From Antitrichia curtipendula (Eukaryota; Streptophyta; Bryopsida; Hypnales; Leucodontaceae), in the NCBI GenBank assembly GCA_951230915.1, contig OX579635.1, positions 38,998,001 to 39,062,000 on the forward strand: a stretch of 64,000 nt of DNA, in the 5' to 3' direction. Below, in pieces: positions 1-14,835 of this stretch. Positions within the stretch are counted from its first letter, which is position 1, and each line of letters begins with the position of its first letter. The notes under the pieces were generated by a model. It searched no databases and was not told the DNA's origin. It saw only the letters and a list, made by a program, of their open reading frames with translations. A program made the translations under genes and the position numbers.

Positions 1-191
1 TTCAAGGGTTCATCAAAGTATAAGCCTGGGGGCAACAACAACACCGCGTTCCACCTTAAAATTGAAGACATCCACATTTGCAAATGTTGAAACACTTTGC
101 CGTAGTCTTCATCTATCCAAGCCTTGTCTTCTCCTTCAGAACCTCCACGCCTGCAATCAAAAATCCATAGACACGGTTTTCCCAACTCAAC

Positions 192-2974
192 CTATTCTTC
201 TTCAAAGAAACCTCCCCTACATCTCACGTGTACTACATTTTGGTTCCCTTTATGTTGTATTGCAGATAAAGCCACTTGCCATTCCCATCGAGCATTTGTC
301 ACGTCTTCAACATCCCGACTGAAGCCTGCATAGCCTTTGCGACCCGCTCGAATATCTTGCACGTGCTGTCGTATAAAGGTTGGAATAAGATGCTCATAAG
401 TGCTCAATGCTGGAACTGTCTTTACAATGGGTGCACTCCACAATGTTTTTGATTCACTACCCAATGTTTCACCCATCAATGTGAACTGTCTTCCTTGTGC
501 ATCTCCGTACCTCCTTGCATCTACAGCAAAGAATTCATCCATAGAAGACGGATTGACATCTCCAGCTTGCACTGTCAGGAATCGTATTTGATTTCTGACA
601 GCATCCTTCCGTTGCAAGCGATCCACTGCATATGCCACTATACCTTTTGTAGGGTTTGAAGAGGTAGCATTGTTGAAGTAGTACCTTTGTGATTCTCGTC
701 GGCCCTCCACAACATTCTTGGCAGCCATCTGCTTTGCCATTCGTACATAATTCTGCTTCGACACTCTAGTCAATGGTCGCAACCAAGTATGAACCATTTG
801 TTTTCGTTTGCCACTTCTATCCACTGTGTCATCAACGTTTGTTGCCTTCGCCGTCTTCTTCCATTTGTTCTCTTCCTGCTTGCTGAAGAATAATTTTCCT
901 TCCTCATAATCTTTACACACCTGCAAAATCGACTCATATGCTTCTTCATCTTCATTCCACGCATGCCGTGTGTAATCAATCATTTTCTTGGCTAGCGTCT
1001 TCAGTGTCATTTGCTTCGGCAGGTCTTTGCTCCAATGCAACGCGCTTGCAGCCATTGTCAATGCTTTTGCTCTGTTCAAGTCATCAAATCGAGTTGCCAC
1101 ACTTGGACTCCCGCATGCTTTCCAAATGTCTCGGAGCTTCATGATATTCTCATAATACGTTGTGATGACGGTCCGATCAAACTCCCTTGCATTAATCTTC
1201 ACTGAGGCTTCAATGTAAAACAAAGGATTGTTATATACCAAAAACTTGGCTTTCCGAGAAGCGAAGTTAAGATTATACTCTGCATCAGACATCTTCTTCT
1301 CTCGATTTTCTTGTTCAGCTCTTTTACAAGTAGCAACAATATGTTGACCATCCACTGGCTCCCAAATAATACTCTTCTCCAACCAAGGAATCCTTGCCAT
1401 ACTGGATTCTGCTACTGCAATTCCTGGACGATGATGTAAAAAGGCTACCTCCATTTCACGTGCAGCACCGTCGCTACTGAAAGGTACCTCCACGACTTGC
1501 ACCTCTCCATTGTCATTGATATCCTCATGAAGATATGCTAGAGGACGTAGAGTAATTGCACTAACAGCATCTGCCTCTGATCCCCTTAGACGATCGTAAA
1601 TCTCATTCACTCGCGTTTGCAATAAAATGCGGTGGTTTGTGTCAGCATTTGTGACATTCCGGATGTTGTCGATTTTGGCCTGGAATACCAAATTTTGTCC
1701 CCATATGTAGCCCGCCTTATATTCCGCCTCACTTGGAAAAACCACTGGTGGTCTATTGGTACTACGAGCAAATACAGCTGAACGTGTTTGCTCCGCTTCC
1801 TCCTCAGAAATGTCCATATCGTCATCTGCATCTTCTTCGTCTTCTCCATCATTTCCTTGTGCAGGAGGTCCTTCCATGGATACTCTTTGCTGGTTCCTTT
1901 GTGCTGCTGCACGAGTGCGGACGTTTCTCTGCTCACTTGTCAATACTTCAATCGAGGTACGGCTTCGAGTACTACGATTTGCAAGAATTTCACGACCTGA
2001 TAATGGTGTAAAATATGTAGATCGCCCTCTACCTCTACTTCTTGATCCCACTAGTGGAGGTTCTGATCCGCTTCCAACTTCAGTGACTGTTCTTGGAAAG
2101 CTTCTTGCACCTTCCGGGCTATTTGTTGTGTGAGGTGCATGCTCTTCTTCAAAAGTTGTCCTATCAATGTCATGTGGTTCAGATCCCTCCACTCCAAATA
2201 CCCTCTCCATAGTTTCTTGCACATGTGAAGCACTTGTAGGTACTACCACTTCTTCTTGCCCACCAGCATTGTTCATTGCAAAAGGAACGTCTTCAACTCC
2301 AGCTGCTGACAAAGAACCAAGCTCATGAACAGTTCTTTGTCTTCGTCATGCAACCCCGCCTCCGCATGATCCGCAGTCCTTGCTTCCATACCCACACGTT
2401 TTTTGCTACGTTCTTGAACTGGAACCCAATTCACAACCAAAGGCGTAGCAAAAATCCGATACACTTCGGATTCATCCTCAGGCTCCCTTGGAGGAGGTCG
2501 TTCTTGGTTGGTACTCGGATTACTCCTTCTCAATTCCTCATATTTTCTGTGCTCCATATATATCTTCCTAGCTCGAAGTGCTTGTTCAGGTGTTAACTCC
2601 TTGAACTTCTTCATCATTGCATCCCTTGCCACCTTCAATTCCTTGGGCATGCTCTTCCAAAAGTCATCCAACGGTTTTAATCCCGTCATTCTAGGAATAG
2701 CTGCAAGGAACTCTGGAGGAACTGGTGCTAGCATAAGTTGCTTCTTCAATTTGTATTTCACAAGGTCTTCACCAGTGTTAGTAACTGTGACATTGACCCC
2801 TGCATTAGCGGTACCTGCAAGGGCCATTATGATCCCAGTTCCAGATCCCAACTGTGACCATTGCCGATCTTCTTCAATTGCAAACTCTGTAATCCACAAA
2901 TTGGGATTCCGAGTACCGTCCAATTCAATCCACTACCCGTGCTCCAACCAATTTGTAAGAACTTTCAGTGCCAT
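192..2974 (-). pseudogene. Transposon-type two-frame coding region divergent from the DUF7869 transposase
   Basis: I do not recognise the family. The best start is the ATG at 2974 (minus strand): it is followed by 13 codons, then an in-frame TAG at 2935-2933, then an open frame to 2273. The next frame overlaps it and stays open from about 2340 to the stop at 192, about 700 codons. A single-base indel near 2320-2300 would join the two. The N-terminal part holds a proline-rich segment (near 2500) and charged helices. The C-terminal part has a long acidic, low-complexity stretch (DEEDADDDMD near 1830) followed by a basic, globular-looking region. The usual frame initiations at 2923 and 2312 are TTG codons, so they are probably not starts. 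It diverges from the transposase at 14836 and may be the partner gene of one element. One nonsense codon and one frame change suggest it is dead. Confidence 0.5.
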
Positions 2975-5900
2975 CCTGCGTTGTACAAGAACAAGTACCT
3001 ACAATTTGTTACTCACATGCGTTTTTTTATTGTGAGACCTAGATGGAAGTACTAGGACATTATATTTATATCCTTAAAGTGCTTAAAATAATTTCACGTG
3101 CCATTGAAACAATACAAAACAAAAAGCGAAGAGCTCCAATAAATTGATTGCAAAATGCCATATTGACTTTGATACAATGCTTCTTAATGAACAAGATGTC
3201 AAATTGTACTACTGCCTAATTACACAAATGGTCTTGCATGATGCATTCTAGTGTCTCAAGTAATTCATATTCCTCTCAATTAATAAAATATGGAATATAT
3301 AAACATTGATGATGTTCAATGCAATCAGAAATCACAAAATTTACCTACCACTACTACTTTAAGTCGTACTTCTAAATAAACAAAGAGAAATTTAAAATAA
3401 AAAAAGAAAGAAAGGAAAAATTTAACTTCTAAAACTTCATGCACAAACACAAAGTACAAACAAGACATACAATTAAATAAAAGGAAAAACAGCAATGCTC
3501 CCTTTATCTATGTACGTTTTATGATCTTTGCAGAATTATTCACATCCATTTCACAAAATCTTTACTCTCTCCTTCAATTGCATAGATACCTGTATTGTCA
3601 TTTTCTTTAACATTAAAAGTTAGTTCTAAGTATTTCTAGTGTCTTCCTCAAAAACATCTATAGATACTTTGTTTACTATGCATTGCTTGTATACAAGAAG
3701 AGCGTCCTGCAACTATGCATTACAAATACTTGTAAGAATTTCTACATTCAATTTAAAATATAAAAAAAAATTTAAAAACGTAGTGCAAACAAACTATGAT
3801 AGTATTTACTACTCCCCCTCTTAGTTATTAAATAACCATAGACTAAGCAAATTCAATACAAGTAAAATTATCTTTACATTACTCTTTTGTGCTCAATGTT
3901 GAAAGAGAGTACCAAAATAATAATTATTATTTTTTTTTACTTTAATGACTACAAAAGAAACAAATTAGCATTACGACATCCCTTTCATAGTGGACACATG
4001 ACACAACGTCATTGTCAATTATAAATGCAAATACTTCACAATTTCCTATAAATTTTATAAAACAAGATTCATAGATCTTTGTGTTCTAAACATATGTCCT
4101 ACAAGCCTTCAAAGACGTCTGTAACCATTCATTGAACAGTCCACTGAAATGTATAAATATATGACATCCTCTGTTTAAAAAAGAATGCACAGCCATGATT
4201 GCATTTCACATTCTACTCTATCAAAAGTGAAACATTCTCCAAATCATAATAGGCAAAACAATAAATACATTTCTAATTGTAATTTGTTCATACATTGAAT
4301 CTCATTCTTCCTTCATTTTCATGACATGTGTGCAAAAAATTCTATGCTCTAATACAACCCACAACTCAAATGCACACATTATACATTGTATGCAGGTTTT
4401 TCTAGAATACATGTTAGGGGCAGAGGATTTATTTTCACCACACATCCAAAAACAACACTTGTACGGATAAAAATAAATTTCCTTCGCTTCAATGATTGAA
4501 ATTTAAAAAACTTATATTCTTGTACTACATTACAATATAACATGCTAAGAAATGTTGAAAATTTGTTTAGTTGCAACTCCAATACAATTTTACTAAACTT
4601 CCAACAACAAATGAACAAAAACACACAAAAAACACCAACACGGTGCAAACTGATACCACAGAATACGATCAACTTTATGTTACTAGTTTCGGGTTTTTTT
4701 AGTTCAGAGTGCGGTTTCATGGGTTCCACTACATTTTAATTTAAAAAAATTTGCAACTTGTGAAGACAGCATACATATTTATCTCTGTCCAAAAATTGAC
4801 TTTGCCAGAAGAGAATTAAATACTAACACACCTCCTTGATGATTGAAGCAAAATGTATGTGAATAAAGACGTCACTGTTCTGCTACTTGAAGAATTCTAC
4901 AAAAATTGTAGACATCACCACTATTAAAAAAGATGTATTTCACATGAGGTTCTTTGTGAACAAAAAACTACAGTTTCAACTTATGCCAAAAAAGAACCTT
5001 AAGTTCAATTTATAATAGTCTAAGAACATTAGCATATGTAAAACACTAAAGGAAGATTCACAGAAACAAATCAATACACAAGTGTTGCATTGTATCATTA
5101 CTTCAACATTTGAATGACATACTTTTCTAAAATATTTTTCAAAAATCTCTTTTTGTTTTGAACATTACTCATAAATTTAATTTGCATAAGTATTTTTCCC
5201 ACGTTCCAATGAATTTAAAAGTGCCATGAAGTTTGTTTGGAAGAAAAATACCTTTGCGGATTTTTCAACAAAACAATGGTCCTTATTGTTCACAAAAATA
5301 TAAAAATTCACCAGAAAACAACATGGTCAGTCCTTAATTATTCAAAAAGAAATTTAAAAAAATAAAAAACCCAATCTTCACTGAACTTCATCATAATATA
5401 TAAAGCATGAGCTTCAAACAATTTTACTAAAGATTTACTTTTGTCCAACTTCATTTTCTTGTTTTAAAATGTTCTACTAATCAAACTTTAAACTATTGTT
5501 TATAAACTATGATATTTTGCTTCCAAGTAGCAATTGCATTTGATCTTCACATACATAGGTACAAACAATATACACTACTCCATAAGACCATAACCCCCTA
5601 AATTTGCAAGGACTTTTCAAACCTATTCGGTCGTGGTACAAATAGAACAAGAAGCCAACATGTTGATATATATTTTTTTTTCCCTTAGAAGTGTATCTAT
5701 AGAGATAAAAAGTTTTATTCCATAAATATATCACATAGGATAACAAAGGTTTACAATACCACTTATGACCCAAAAAAAATTGCAATTTCAAAAGTGTTAA
5801 ATAGTGTAACACTTATTTCATGGCTTCCATTTGTCTTCTCATAAGTCATAACCCAAAATAGTAGTCTCCATAAGAACACTATAATTTAAAAAATAACGTC

Positions 5901-8052
5901 AAAAAATCTAATCAGTTATTCACTTCTAACAACTCTATGCCCCTCAGTTCTCAAATAATTTCAATGGAATTTTTTCTACAATATCTACCATATTGAAACC
6001 TCATTTCTAAGAGTCCTCCAAACTACAACCAATCTATAATTCGAAGTACATCCTCACAAAAACTTTGTAGTACAAAAACCATAATCAAACACTCTTTACT
6101 TAAAATATTTGATGCTAAACCTACACTAGAAAAGGATTTTCTTTTAAAAAGGTACAACACTAAATATAATAAGTCATTACACTTCCTATACCTTCAAAGC
6201 TTAGCAAACACCAATGTATAGTGCCTCAAGCATTTTGGCATTAGAATATTACATATATATTTTTTGACATCGAGTTTGGCATACTATCAAATTCCAAATA
6301 TGAATTGAAATTACATAATTAAAACATCTTATCAATCCTAACTTCAAAGGCACACTTCCATAAGTTCCATGAATTCTTAACAGATATAATTTATTTTCTT
6401 TAATCTAGTGAACACTGTAATCCCTCCAAAAACAACAAAAGATAACATAATAGGTGACTGTAAATTATTTGAATGGTCCAAACAGAGAATCTTCATTTAA
6501 TTTGAATATAATGTTTGTTATGGGGAATTAATTTTTTTTCTTTCAAAACTATCCCTCCATATTGTATTTGCACTACTTGAGTAATATACTACAAATTTGA
6601 ACTCATCAGTAATCATTAGAAGGAGAATGTACCTAACATTTACTTTTTCCTTAATTTATACAATTCATCTTCTTTGCAACAAGGAAAATTAATTTATTTT
6701 TGAGGTATTCATAATATAAAATAGATGCATGTGTTCACCAACAAGGCCCCCTTGTCCATATAACGTGCCGACATTGCATTTAATATATATATTTTTTTTT
6801 AAATTTAAAAACTATTAAATATATACATATGTATTTAAAAAGATATAAATATTTTTATTTTTATTTATTATTTATTATTTATTTAAAAAATATATATTTA
6901 TAAAAAAAATAGTTTGGGATTACGCTTCTCTTTTGCTGGGGTCCGCAGCCGCGAACCCCTGAATGTTTCGGACTACCTTTTCAAATAGATTTTTTTATTA
7001 ATTATATTCTAATAATTTTTGTTGTATATAGAGTAGAATCAATCTTATCCGTGCATTCATATTGGTAAAAGTCTATCTAAAGGACTGAATGCCTTAGAAA
7101 GGTAATGAACATCTAATGCAAAAATCTAGGCAATGATATAAATCGAATAAATAAAGTTCCTTAGCATAGGGATATTTTTGAAGCTCTGAATGGATCGTTT
7201 TCCTCAATGAGTTAGAACAATTTCTTATATCTTTCTCAAATACTTCCCAGCACTGAAGCAAGTGACTATGATTTACTTAGAGTAACAATCCTAAAATGTT
7301 ATTTGAAACCTGTACATCTGTATTTTAACAAAACAAAATTTTGCAACCGAGGTCTTTCTGAATTTTAATATACAATAAGAGACTGTAATTTTAAGGTGCA
7401 ATCCTAATTATATTACAGTCTTGAAGCATAACTGTCCTCAAATACTATTGAATGAAACTGAAAAAATATGCAAGCAAATTGCGAAACTAGAAAAAAAAAG
7501 GCTCACTCTAGCTCCTCTCTCGATGTCTACTAGTGCCTCTATTACTCAAAGTTCTGGTGCAGCTGCAAAAGATCACCAAATAAATTCAAAAAGCACTACT
7601 ATTGAAAAGGAAAATGAGCTTCCAGGTCACGATTAACAACCTCGAGAACCGCCAAACACTTGATGTCAAGCCAACCGCAGTCGTTGCACCCAATTAGCAG
7701 AAACAAAGCATACAGACAACAATTCAACTGGCTTTCTCTTTTTCGAAATTACTGTGTAGAAGTCCAGCTTCTTGTCCTTCACAATATATCTGCAGAGTAT
7801 TGTTTTCACTTTTTGAATTTAATACACACTCTACAGTCGTCACTTTCGAGTAAAACTAAAAGCTAAGCCATCAGAATTGGTGGAATATGAGCTTAAAAAA
7901 AAATTCAAGAACATCAATTGCAAACAAGTACTTTTACACCTAAGAACAGCTATGAAGGCAAACGGTTGTAATTGCATGACTAGCTTGAATAGGACCAATG
8001 CACAGAGGAGGTTACTTAATTTTTAGTCAAAATTTTAAGAAAAAATAATAAT
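2975..8052. other. AT-rich gene-free stretch
   Basis: About 5 kb of AT-rich DNA with many homopolymer A and T runs. The longest open frames (for example 4379-4729 and 5507-5812, minus) are rich in Phe, Ile and Lys, have no recognisable motif and look like chance frames. A short GC-rich island near 6940-6965 stands in a run of alternating A/T around 6780-6910. I see no RNA gene and no transposon ends. Confidence 0.5.
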
Positions 8053-8138
8053 TTAGTACCTGCAATTAAAAAAATTGCCGCCAAAGAGAGGACTTACCCG
8101 ACGTGACTTTGCTTGACCAGTTCTGATGTGCTTCCACC

Positions 8139-8397
8139 TTGCAGCTTCAACCTTCTGCCAAGCAGCTCCAGAGTCCTTCTGCCAAAACAGCTTCCACGCC
8201 CTTCCGCCCAAATACCTTTGGACAGCTTCCACACCCTTCCGCTCAAGCAGTTCCGAATAGTTTCCACACCCTTTCACCCAAGCAACTCCAGACAACTTCC
8301 ACGCCCTTCCGCCCAAGCAACTCTGGACAACTTCCACGCCCTTCTGCCCAAACAACTCCGAACAGCTTCCATGCCCTTCCACCCAAGCAACTCCAAA
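8139..8397. repeat. 35-bp minisatellite, six full units plus diverged 5' units
   Basis: Six consecutive 35-bp units begin at 8188, 8223, 8258, 8293, 8328 and 8363, with consensus start CARCTTCCACGCCCTTCCGC. Diverged partial units extend back to about 8139. Because 35 is not a multiple of three, all plus-strand frames stay open through it, which gives proline/serine-rich ORFs that are by-products of the repeat. The array is more GC-rich than its surroundings. On the minus strand it is followed by a good splice-donor-like sequence (GG|GTAAGT near 8097), so it could lie in a transcribed unit, but no gene is supported. Confidence 0.85.
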
Positions 8398-9049
8398 AAC
8401 TGCATTGCATAATAAAAGTTCAGATTCAATCAAATTCAATGCATTCAAAGTTCATTACAAAACAACACAAAAGGAGCTGAAAGGAGGGTGAAATTAAGGC
8501 AAATTTGAATTTCAAAATTAGAACTTTACTAGTTTGCACTATAATATTGTTGCAAGTTCTGTTTTAATTGACGTTGAATGAAGAATTTCAATGGGTCTAA
8601 ACAACTCCCTCTTCCGATTCCTGTCTCCCTCTGCTTGCACCCAAAAAACTACACCTTGTCAGCAACTTCGAGATGCTGAAAATTCGGAAAGCAAGGTGGA
8701 CGTCCACAGGGCCAGACAGGCTGTTGACCGGAAAATTTTTACAGTCAAACTGGGGCCTTCCAGTTGTGTTCTTTACTTTCTATTTTTAAATGAATGACTC
8801 ATTTCGTGTAAACTAATTAAGACTAACAACAAAATCACTTGCTTGCAACGTATCGCTAAAGATACTTCTAGATGAACAGTGACACTTAGCGGCACAACGA
8901 AACCCTACTTACGTACAAACTGCGAATGATACACTTATCGCCTAGAGTTTCCACTTCCGACGTAGTTTTAACAAGAGCGTGCTTAAACTCTCACACCTGA
9001 AGTTCAGCAGTAGCAGTAGAGTAATAGAAGCCAGGAATAAGAAATGAAG

Positions 9050-9236
9050 ACGAGACATTTTAGGCACACAAGGTTTAGATAGGAAAGAGTAGCGTGACGA
9101 AACATTTTAAGCACACAAGGTTTAGATAGGAAAGAGTAGAGCGACAAAACATTTTCAGCACACAAGGTTTAGATAGGAAAGAGTAGAGTGACGAAACATT
9201 TTAAGCACACAAGGTTCAGATAGGAAAGAGTAGACG
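9050..9236. repeat. 47-bp minisatellite, four units
   Basis: Four direct units of 47 bp start at 9050, 9097, 9144 and 9191 and share the block GCACACAAGGTTTAGATAGG. They differ at only a few bases each. The surrounding 8.8-9.7 kb is GC-richer than the rest of the 3-14.8 kb interval, which suggests a separate insertion or an old gene remnant. No coding frame is supported. Confidence 0.85.
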
Positions 9237-12200
9237 ATGTTTACGTAGGAAATAGCACGGTGGAAATATCGCTTGCACACAACGCAACAACAGACAGAAT
9301 GTTGCTCGCACGCAACGACGCATAACAACAGCAAGTAGCTCAAGGTGTCCGCACTGGAGAAGAAAAAAAATCGTTAAACAAAGAGATGTACGCACGGCCG
9401 ACTAAGAGAACGGAAGATAGTAAGGTTAGCGACCACACTCCTGCACACGAAGAAAGGGATCAAACTCAAATAAAACAACAAGACAACGGTAGGGAGAGCA
9501 AGAGGCACTCACCACAACTTGAAGGAGTGACGGAGGACTGAAGCGGCAACGAGAGACTGCAACGGCGAGGATAGACTGCAAAACTTGGCAACGTCGGAGG
9601 ACTGGAGAATTCTACTTTGGCAAGGCTGGAGAGAGGTTCCGAAAGTCTTCAGCGGTGGAGTCTTTGCATGTCGACAGGTTCCGCGGCCGCGCACCTTCCC
9701 TATTCAAACTTTCCAGGTAATAGTCGTTTCCTTTATCCTAAAAGCTAGGAACGTTAGATTAAAATGCATTCATCGAACATGTAATTAAAAACTAATTATT
9801 CTTTGTGCAATGAATGTAGAAGAAGGTGGATCTGTCTTCTGAAGTGAGTTATAAAGCTATAGTGAAAATCAACCTAAAGCATGAAATTGACAATTCATGA
9901 AATAAAAATAAAAATTTACTAAATGGAAAATTATTTTTGAAACCATATGTTCATTAAATTTGTAGGTTTTGAGTTTTAGAGCTCATCCGGATGATTAGAT
10001 TCATGAATGCTATAACCAATTTATATAAATTTATTTTGGAAGGATAATTATAATATTTCTTCAAAATTTTATTGCAAGCAAAGTATCATCATATTCTCAA
10101 TGGAACATGTTGGAATGAATTTCAAATCATGTTCACAAGGCACGGTGATTTTTGGAAGTTTGGCAGTTGTTCACATGGATGGCATATTCTTTTTATTCAA
10201 TTCTGAACTAGAGTCAATGTAATTTCAATGTAGTCAAATATTTGACATAATTGCGCATTTTTATTTATTTTTTAAATTTACTCTAGTAACACCTAATCAA
10301 ACCAATAGGTAGTACAAAAATTTAATAAGTTATATTCATAAATTAAGATGACTTTCATCCAAGCCGTAAAAAGAGAAATAATAACATTAATTCTTTTGTC
10401 ATTAAGAAATTGGATGTAATAGCATTTACTGTTTTAAGTCCATAAATTCCTTCAAAGGACTCCAAGGATTTTGGATATGCTCATGTCATTTGCATTTTGG
10501 ACATGATGTCTTCAAATTTTGTTGGAAGAGATAGAATCACATTAGATTTTTTGGAATATATTTTTTACTTCAATCAGCGCTTATGAACTAAATTTATGCC
10601 ATTAGGTGTCAAAAAATCAACTCAAGGGAGAATCCACAAGAATTATAAAAGGAAGAATACTTAATTTTTTAATTATTTTCCTTGAAGATTAATGTTTGCT
10701 AATTATTTAAAGCTTGTATTCAACCTTTTTGGACTAGTGATGTGAAAGTAATGAACAATCTCAATTTTCGAGCAATCTATACATCTTCTTGTATTAATAG
10801 CTTATATTCTTTATTAGTGAATGCATTTTTTAGATTAAAAAAAAATTAGTAGGCAAGGTTAAGTTTATTTGCCTGAGTAATCTCACCACTGGAATTATTG
10901 TATTTCAATTCCAACTGAGAGCTATGAACGATTTAGTTATCCCTTAACTCTGGAACTTTTTTATTCGTAACAATTTTTGTATGATTGAAAATTTAGTGTT
11001 TTTATGTTGATATTGTTTTTCTAGATTTTGAATTCAATTTTTCAACAAAAAGAATTTGAACATAAAAAACAATAGTGCAAATACTACTAGTTAAAAAGAT
11101 TTGAAGCCACTGAAATTAGTTACCAAAAAATTTAAAACAAATTTTTACTTCTCTTTAAATGCAAATATCTTGCAATGTACGCGGTATAAGTTCTTGAAAC
11201 TTGTTCCATGCTTTCTTATACAATGTAGTACTACATCCTATGGTTATATTTTAAAAATAGTTTTAAAGAATTTTGCTCTATTCAATAAAAATGGTAATTT
11301 TGAATGGTTCTAGATGCCAAAAAATCCTTTGGACTTCAAGAGTTATTGGATAACCACTTAACTATTGTATTTAGTGATGAATAACAGAAATTTACCCATT
11401 TATCACCAAATTTTGTGTTTCATATTATAAAAGATGACACAAGCATAAATAAATGTGGAATGAATAGGGAGCTATTTCTATAAAACTTCCAAACAAAAAT
11501 AGTACGTTGAAGGTACATAATGTTTTTGAAAAAGTAAACGGCAGAGAAGATCATACTAATAAAACTTGTGCTATAAAATTAAGAAATTAATTTTTCTAAA
11601 TAGTACTTGAAGTATTTTAATCCTTAGAAGACCAGAGCCACTATTTTGTCAAAAACGAATGAAAATTATAATTTGTACTACGTTCTTAGAAGTGAAAAAA
11701 GGAAAAAAAATCCTAGCAATGTAGGATAGGATCTTCCGCTTTAGTTCTTTCAGACCATATTGTTAAAATTGTACACAGTTCAAACATTTTGATTGGAAGA
11801 TGGTGGTATTTGTAGTTGGTATTTAATTTTTTCATGAACAATAGTTGTCTATTTCAAATGTCTTTGACCAGCAGTTGTAGAATTATTTTGCACTTTGTCT
11901 TTAGAATTTGATATTTTGTGTATTGGAGAATTGACTAGAAAATTTAGGAGTATACATTAAAGAAAAAATTATTGTCTTTCATTCTTCAAAGGATTGTGAA
12001 GTAGAAGTAGGTCTAAAATTGAAAGTCGAACTAAATTATTAGTAGCTCTGAAATTGAATTCAAGCAAAATACTCCCAGTGGTGAGATAGTTTAAACAATA
12101 AAATTTATCCTTCAAAGAGGAAGGGATATTTTTTTTCAGAGGACTGCATTTATAAATTATTTTATAAGTTATTTTGTGTAGAAGATGCAGACTTTGGTAG

Positions 12201-14835
12201 GAAAAAAATATTAATGAATATTTGTACATCAAGAATTGAAATGGAATGAACTGAAGCTTTACATGTAGAACAAAATATGATATGTAGGAAACAAGAACTT
12301 GAGAATTAGATTTTGAAGAATGTTGATTCTTTGTTTCTATCCAATGAATTAAAAAGCATGTTATGCATGACATAGCTTTTGCTTGCTTGCAGCACGCCAA
12401 CGCCTCAAAGAAAAGTTGTATTACCATGAAGTTAAGAAAGTTTTTGAACTTATGAGAGAGTTTTGGAAATGTTCATTACAAATTTAGGTCATACGAAGTT
12501 GTCCAAAATTTGTACTTTACGCTAAGGGGACAATGGTACTTAAGGATTATCCCTATGAGGACCGTGTGTCCCCTCGAGTGACAATGTGGATTTGTTTAGG
12601 TTATTCTTTTTTTAATTTGTAATTAGTTTATCTAAAACTTTCTAAAGATGTACAATATTGTAAGAGCTCTATGGATATATATTTTTAATTTCAATCAGTG
12701 ACTTAAAGAAGAAGTTATGGTACAAAGAGTCAAAAGTATATGTTAGATAGAGATGCCAAAAAAACATATTTTCAAACATGTTTTGCTCTTCATAGTATAA
12801 ATGGTTATTTTCAATCTTACTAGATGGAAAGAAGACCTCATACCCTTAAAGATTAATAGAAGATGGCAGTGAAATTGTAAAATTTACAAGGACCATGGGA
12901 ATAAATTTTCCTTATAGATTTCTAAATTTGAGTAAAAAAAGTCTTCGTGAACTCAAGTACAAAGAACATACAGTGTGCTTTTCTACTATTTTTTCTAGAG
13001 TCGTTAGATTAGCAGTATAGGAGGTTATTCCAATGTGAATTTCAAACTAAAGTTTTGTATTTTCTAATATCGAAGCATTTGGATGACTACTTTTTGGTAT
13101 TTTTTTCTAACATTATTTTTGCATAGACTTAGAAAAAAATAACTACTAATTCAAATTACTAATTCTGTAAAGATTGGATTGTCAGTATGTCATTCCTATA
13201 TATAATTTTGGAACTTGTAAGTGCTTTGTTTGTTTAAATGGACACTTGTATTGTATGAGTTGCATGTAGAATAATTTTGTGAAGGCTTAAAGGAAATTCA
13301 AATGTACATATAAAACAACCACTTCAAAAACAAAGTAGAGGGTGAAGAATATGAATTTTAATTTCTATATAAACATAGTTACCAAAGTTGAGTTCAGCCA
13401 TAGGCATTGCATAGATCAATGAATTTAAAATGTGAATCAACAAATTTTGATTTGGTATCTTTGAAATGGTGAATTGTTCAGTATATCAGACTTCAACGTT
13501 GATCATGAAGTGATTCTCGAATGTCTATACTAAATTGGCATTGCATCTTATCAAATTTATTTTTGTACAACCAGCATGATTTGAATTTTGAGTTCTACTT
13601 ATATAGCATTCAATATACCGCTACGGGAATATACAATGAAGGTTGATGGTGCTCTTATACACAGACGTGTCCAAAAGTTGTTGCTAGATTTAATGTATTA
13701 CAGTATTAGTAATTGTAATGGGAGAGGTGTATTGAGGCTTATGGGAGTCATTTCTTCACCGTAGTGCACATTAATGGATTTCAAACTTGTCATGACAAAA
13801 TTATTGAAAGTGAATCACAAAGTACTTGATTTATTGAACGACATGAATGTAGAGTGTATTTTTATTTCATAGAGAGTGCTCGAAAATTCATTTTTTTAGG
13901 TTGCATTGGGAAGTATGTCTTCATCTTAGAAGGGATACATATTACAAAACGGAATTTTGAATGTGAATTGTTGTCAAAGTTGAAAAATTGGAGTAAATCC
14001 TTAAGAGCATTCTAGTACTGGTCGAAGTAGATGACTCACTACTGTATTTGAAAATATCCTGAACTAAGAGGAACTATACATGTTATGGAGAGTGTGTGTT
14101 AAAAGTTGCTGCATTTTCAATTAGTACAAAAAAAGTAAGTTATTAATTTACATACAGAAGTTGTAATGGTAATGAAGCATAGTCATAGACTCCGGTCATA
14201 TAGGAAGACTGTTAGAAGAACTGTAGTGTACTTAAGGAAAAAATGCATCATAGCAGTTGTCCACATAGTGGACATAACAATAAATAATTAGAGTGTAGAA
14301 GTGTAGATCTCACCAATATATGTAGAGATACACTTAGAATTTTTTTGAAAAATAATTGATCATAATGAAGAAAGAGAAAGAACAAAGGAGAACTCAATAT
14401 TCAACTTAAAAGAACTCCATTACATTTTCTTGATTATGAAGGTAGTGTAGGGTTCCGTGTACAGTATTTGCTGTCAATTGGACTGTACAAAAGATAAAGG
14501 TGGAAGGTACTTAACATATTGAAGCTTTGGAATTGGGGAACAATTTGTTGAAATTGCAATGTATTATGGAACCGTAACATTCAATATATCATTTTAAAGT
14601 AATGCATCAATATAAAAATAAAGACTACAGAGATTGATTGATTTTGATTTTAATTAATGTTGTTATAAGATATCATGTGGGATACTGTAAGCCATGGGAT
14701 TGTATGTTCTTAAGAAAAATATCCCATTACTATTCTAATATGTTTTTGTTCATGTGGAAAAACAGTGAAAATGATAAATGCTAAAGAAAGTGAGTGCCTG
14801 TAGCGGAAGAGCAAATGTGCTAAAGACCTTGCAAA
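9237..14835. other. AT-rich gene-free stretch upstream of transposase
   Basis: About 5.6 kb with no convincing gene. The 152-codon minus frame at 11969-12427 is rich in Leu, Phe, Tyr and Lys, has no motif and is probably chance. Short isolated GC-richer text occurs at 9540-9710. No terminal inverted repeats or tandem arrays were seen here. Confidence 0.45.

Noticed and set aside
8053..8480. Overlapping proline-rich and Trp-rich frames over the 35-bp array
   Set aside because: They are open in several frames on both strands because of the repeat itself.
11969..12427. 152-codon minus-strand frame
   Set aside because: Composition dominated by Leu, Phe, Tyr, Lys and Ile as expected from AT-rich DNA. 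No motif, no splice context and no homologue recognised.
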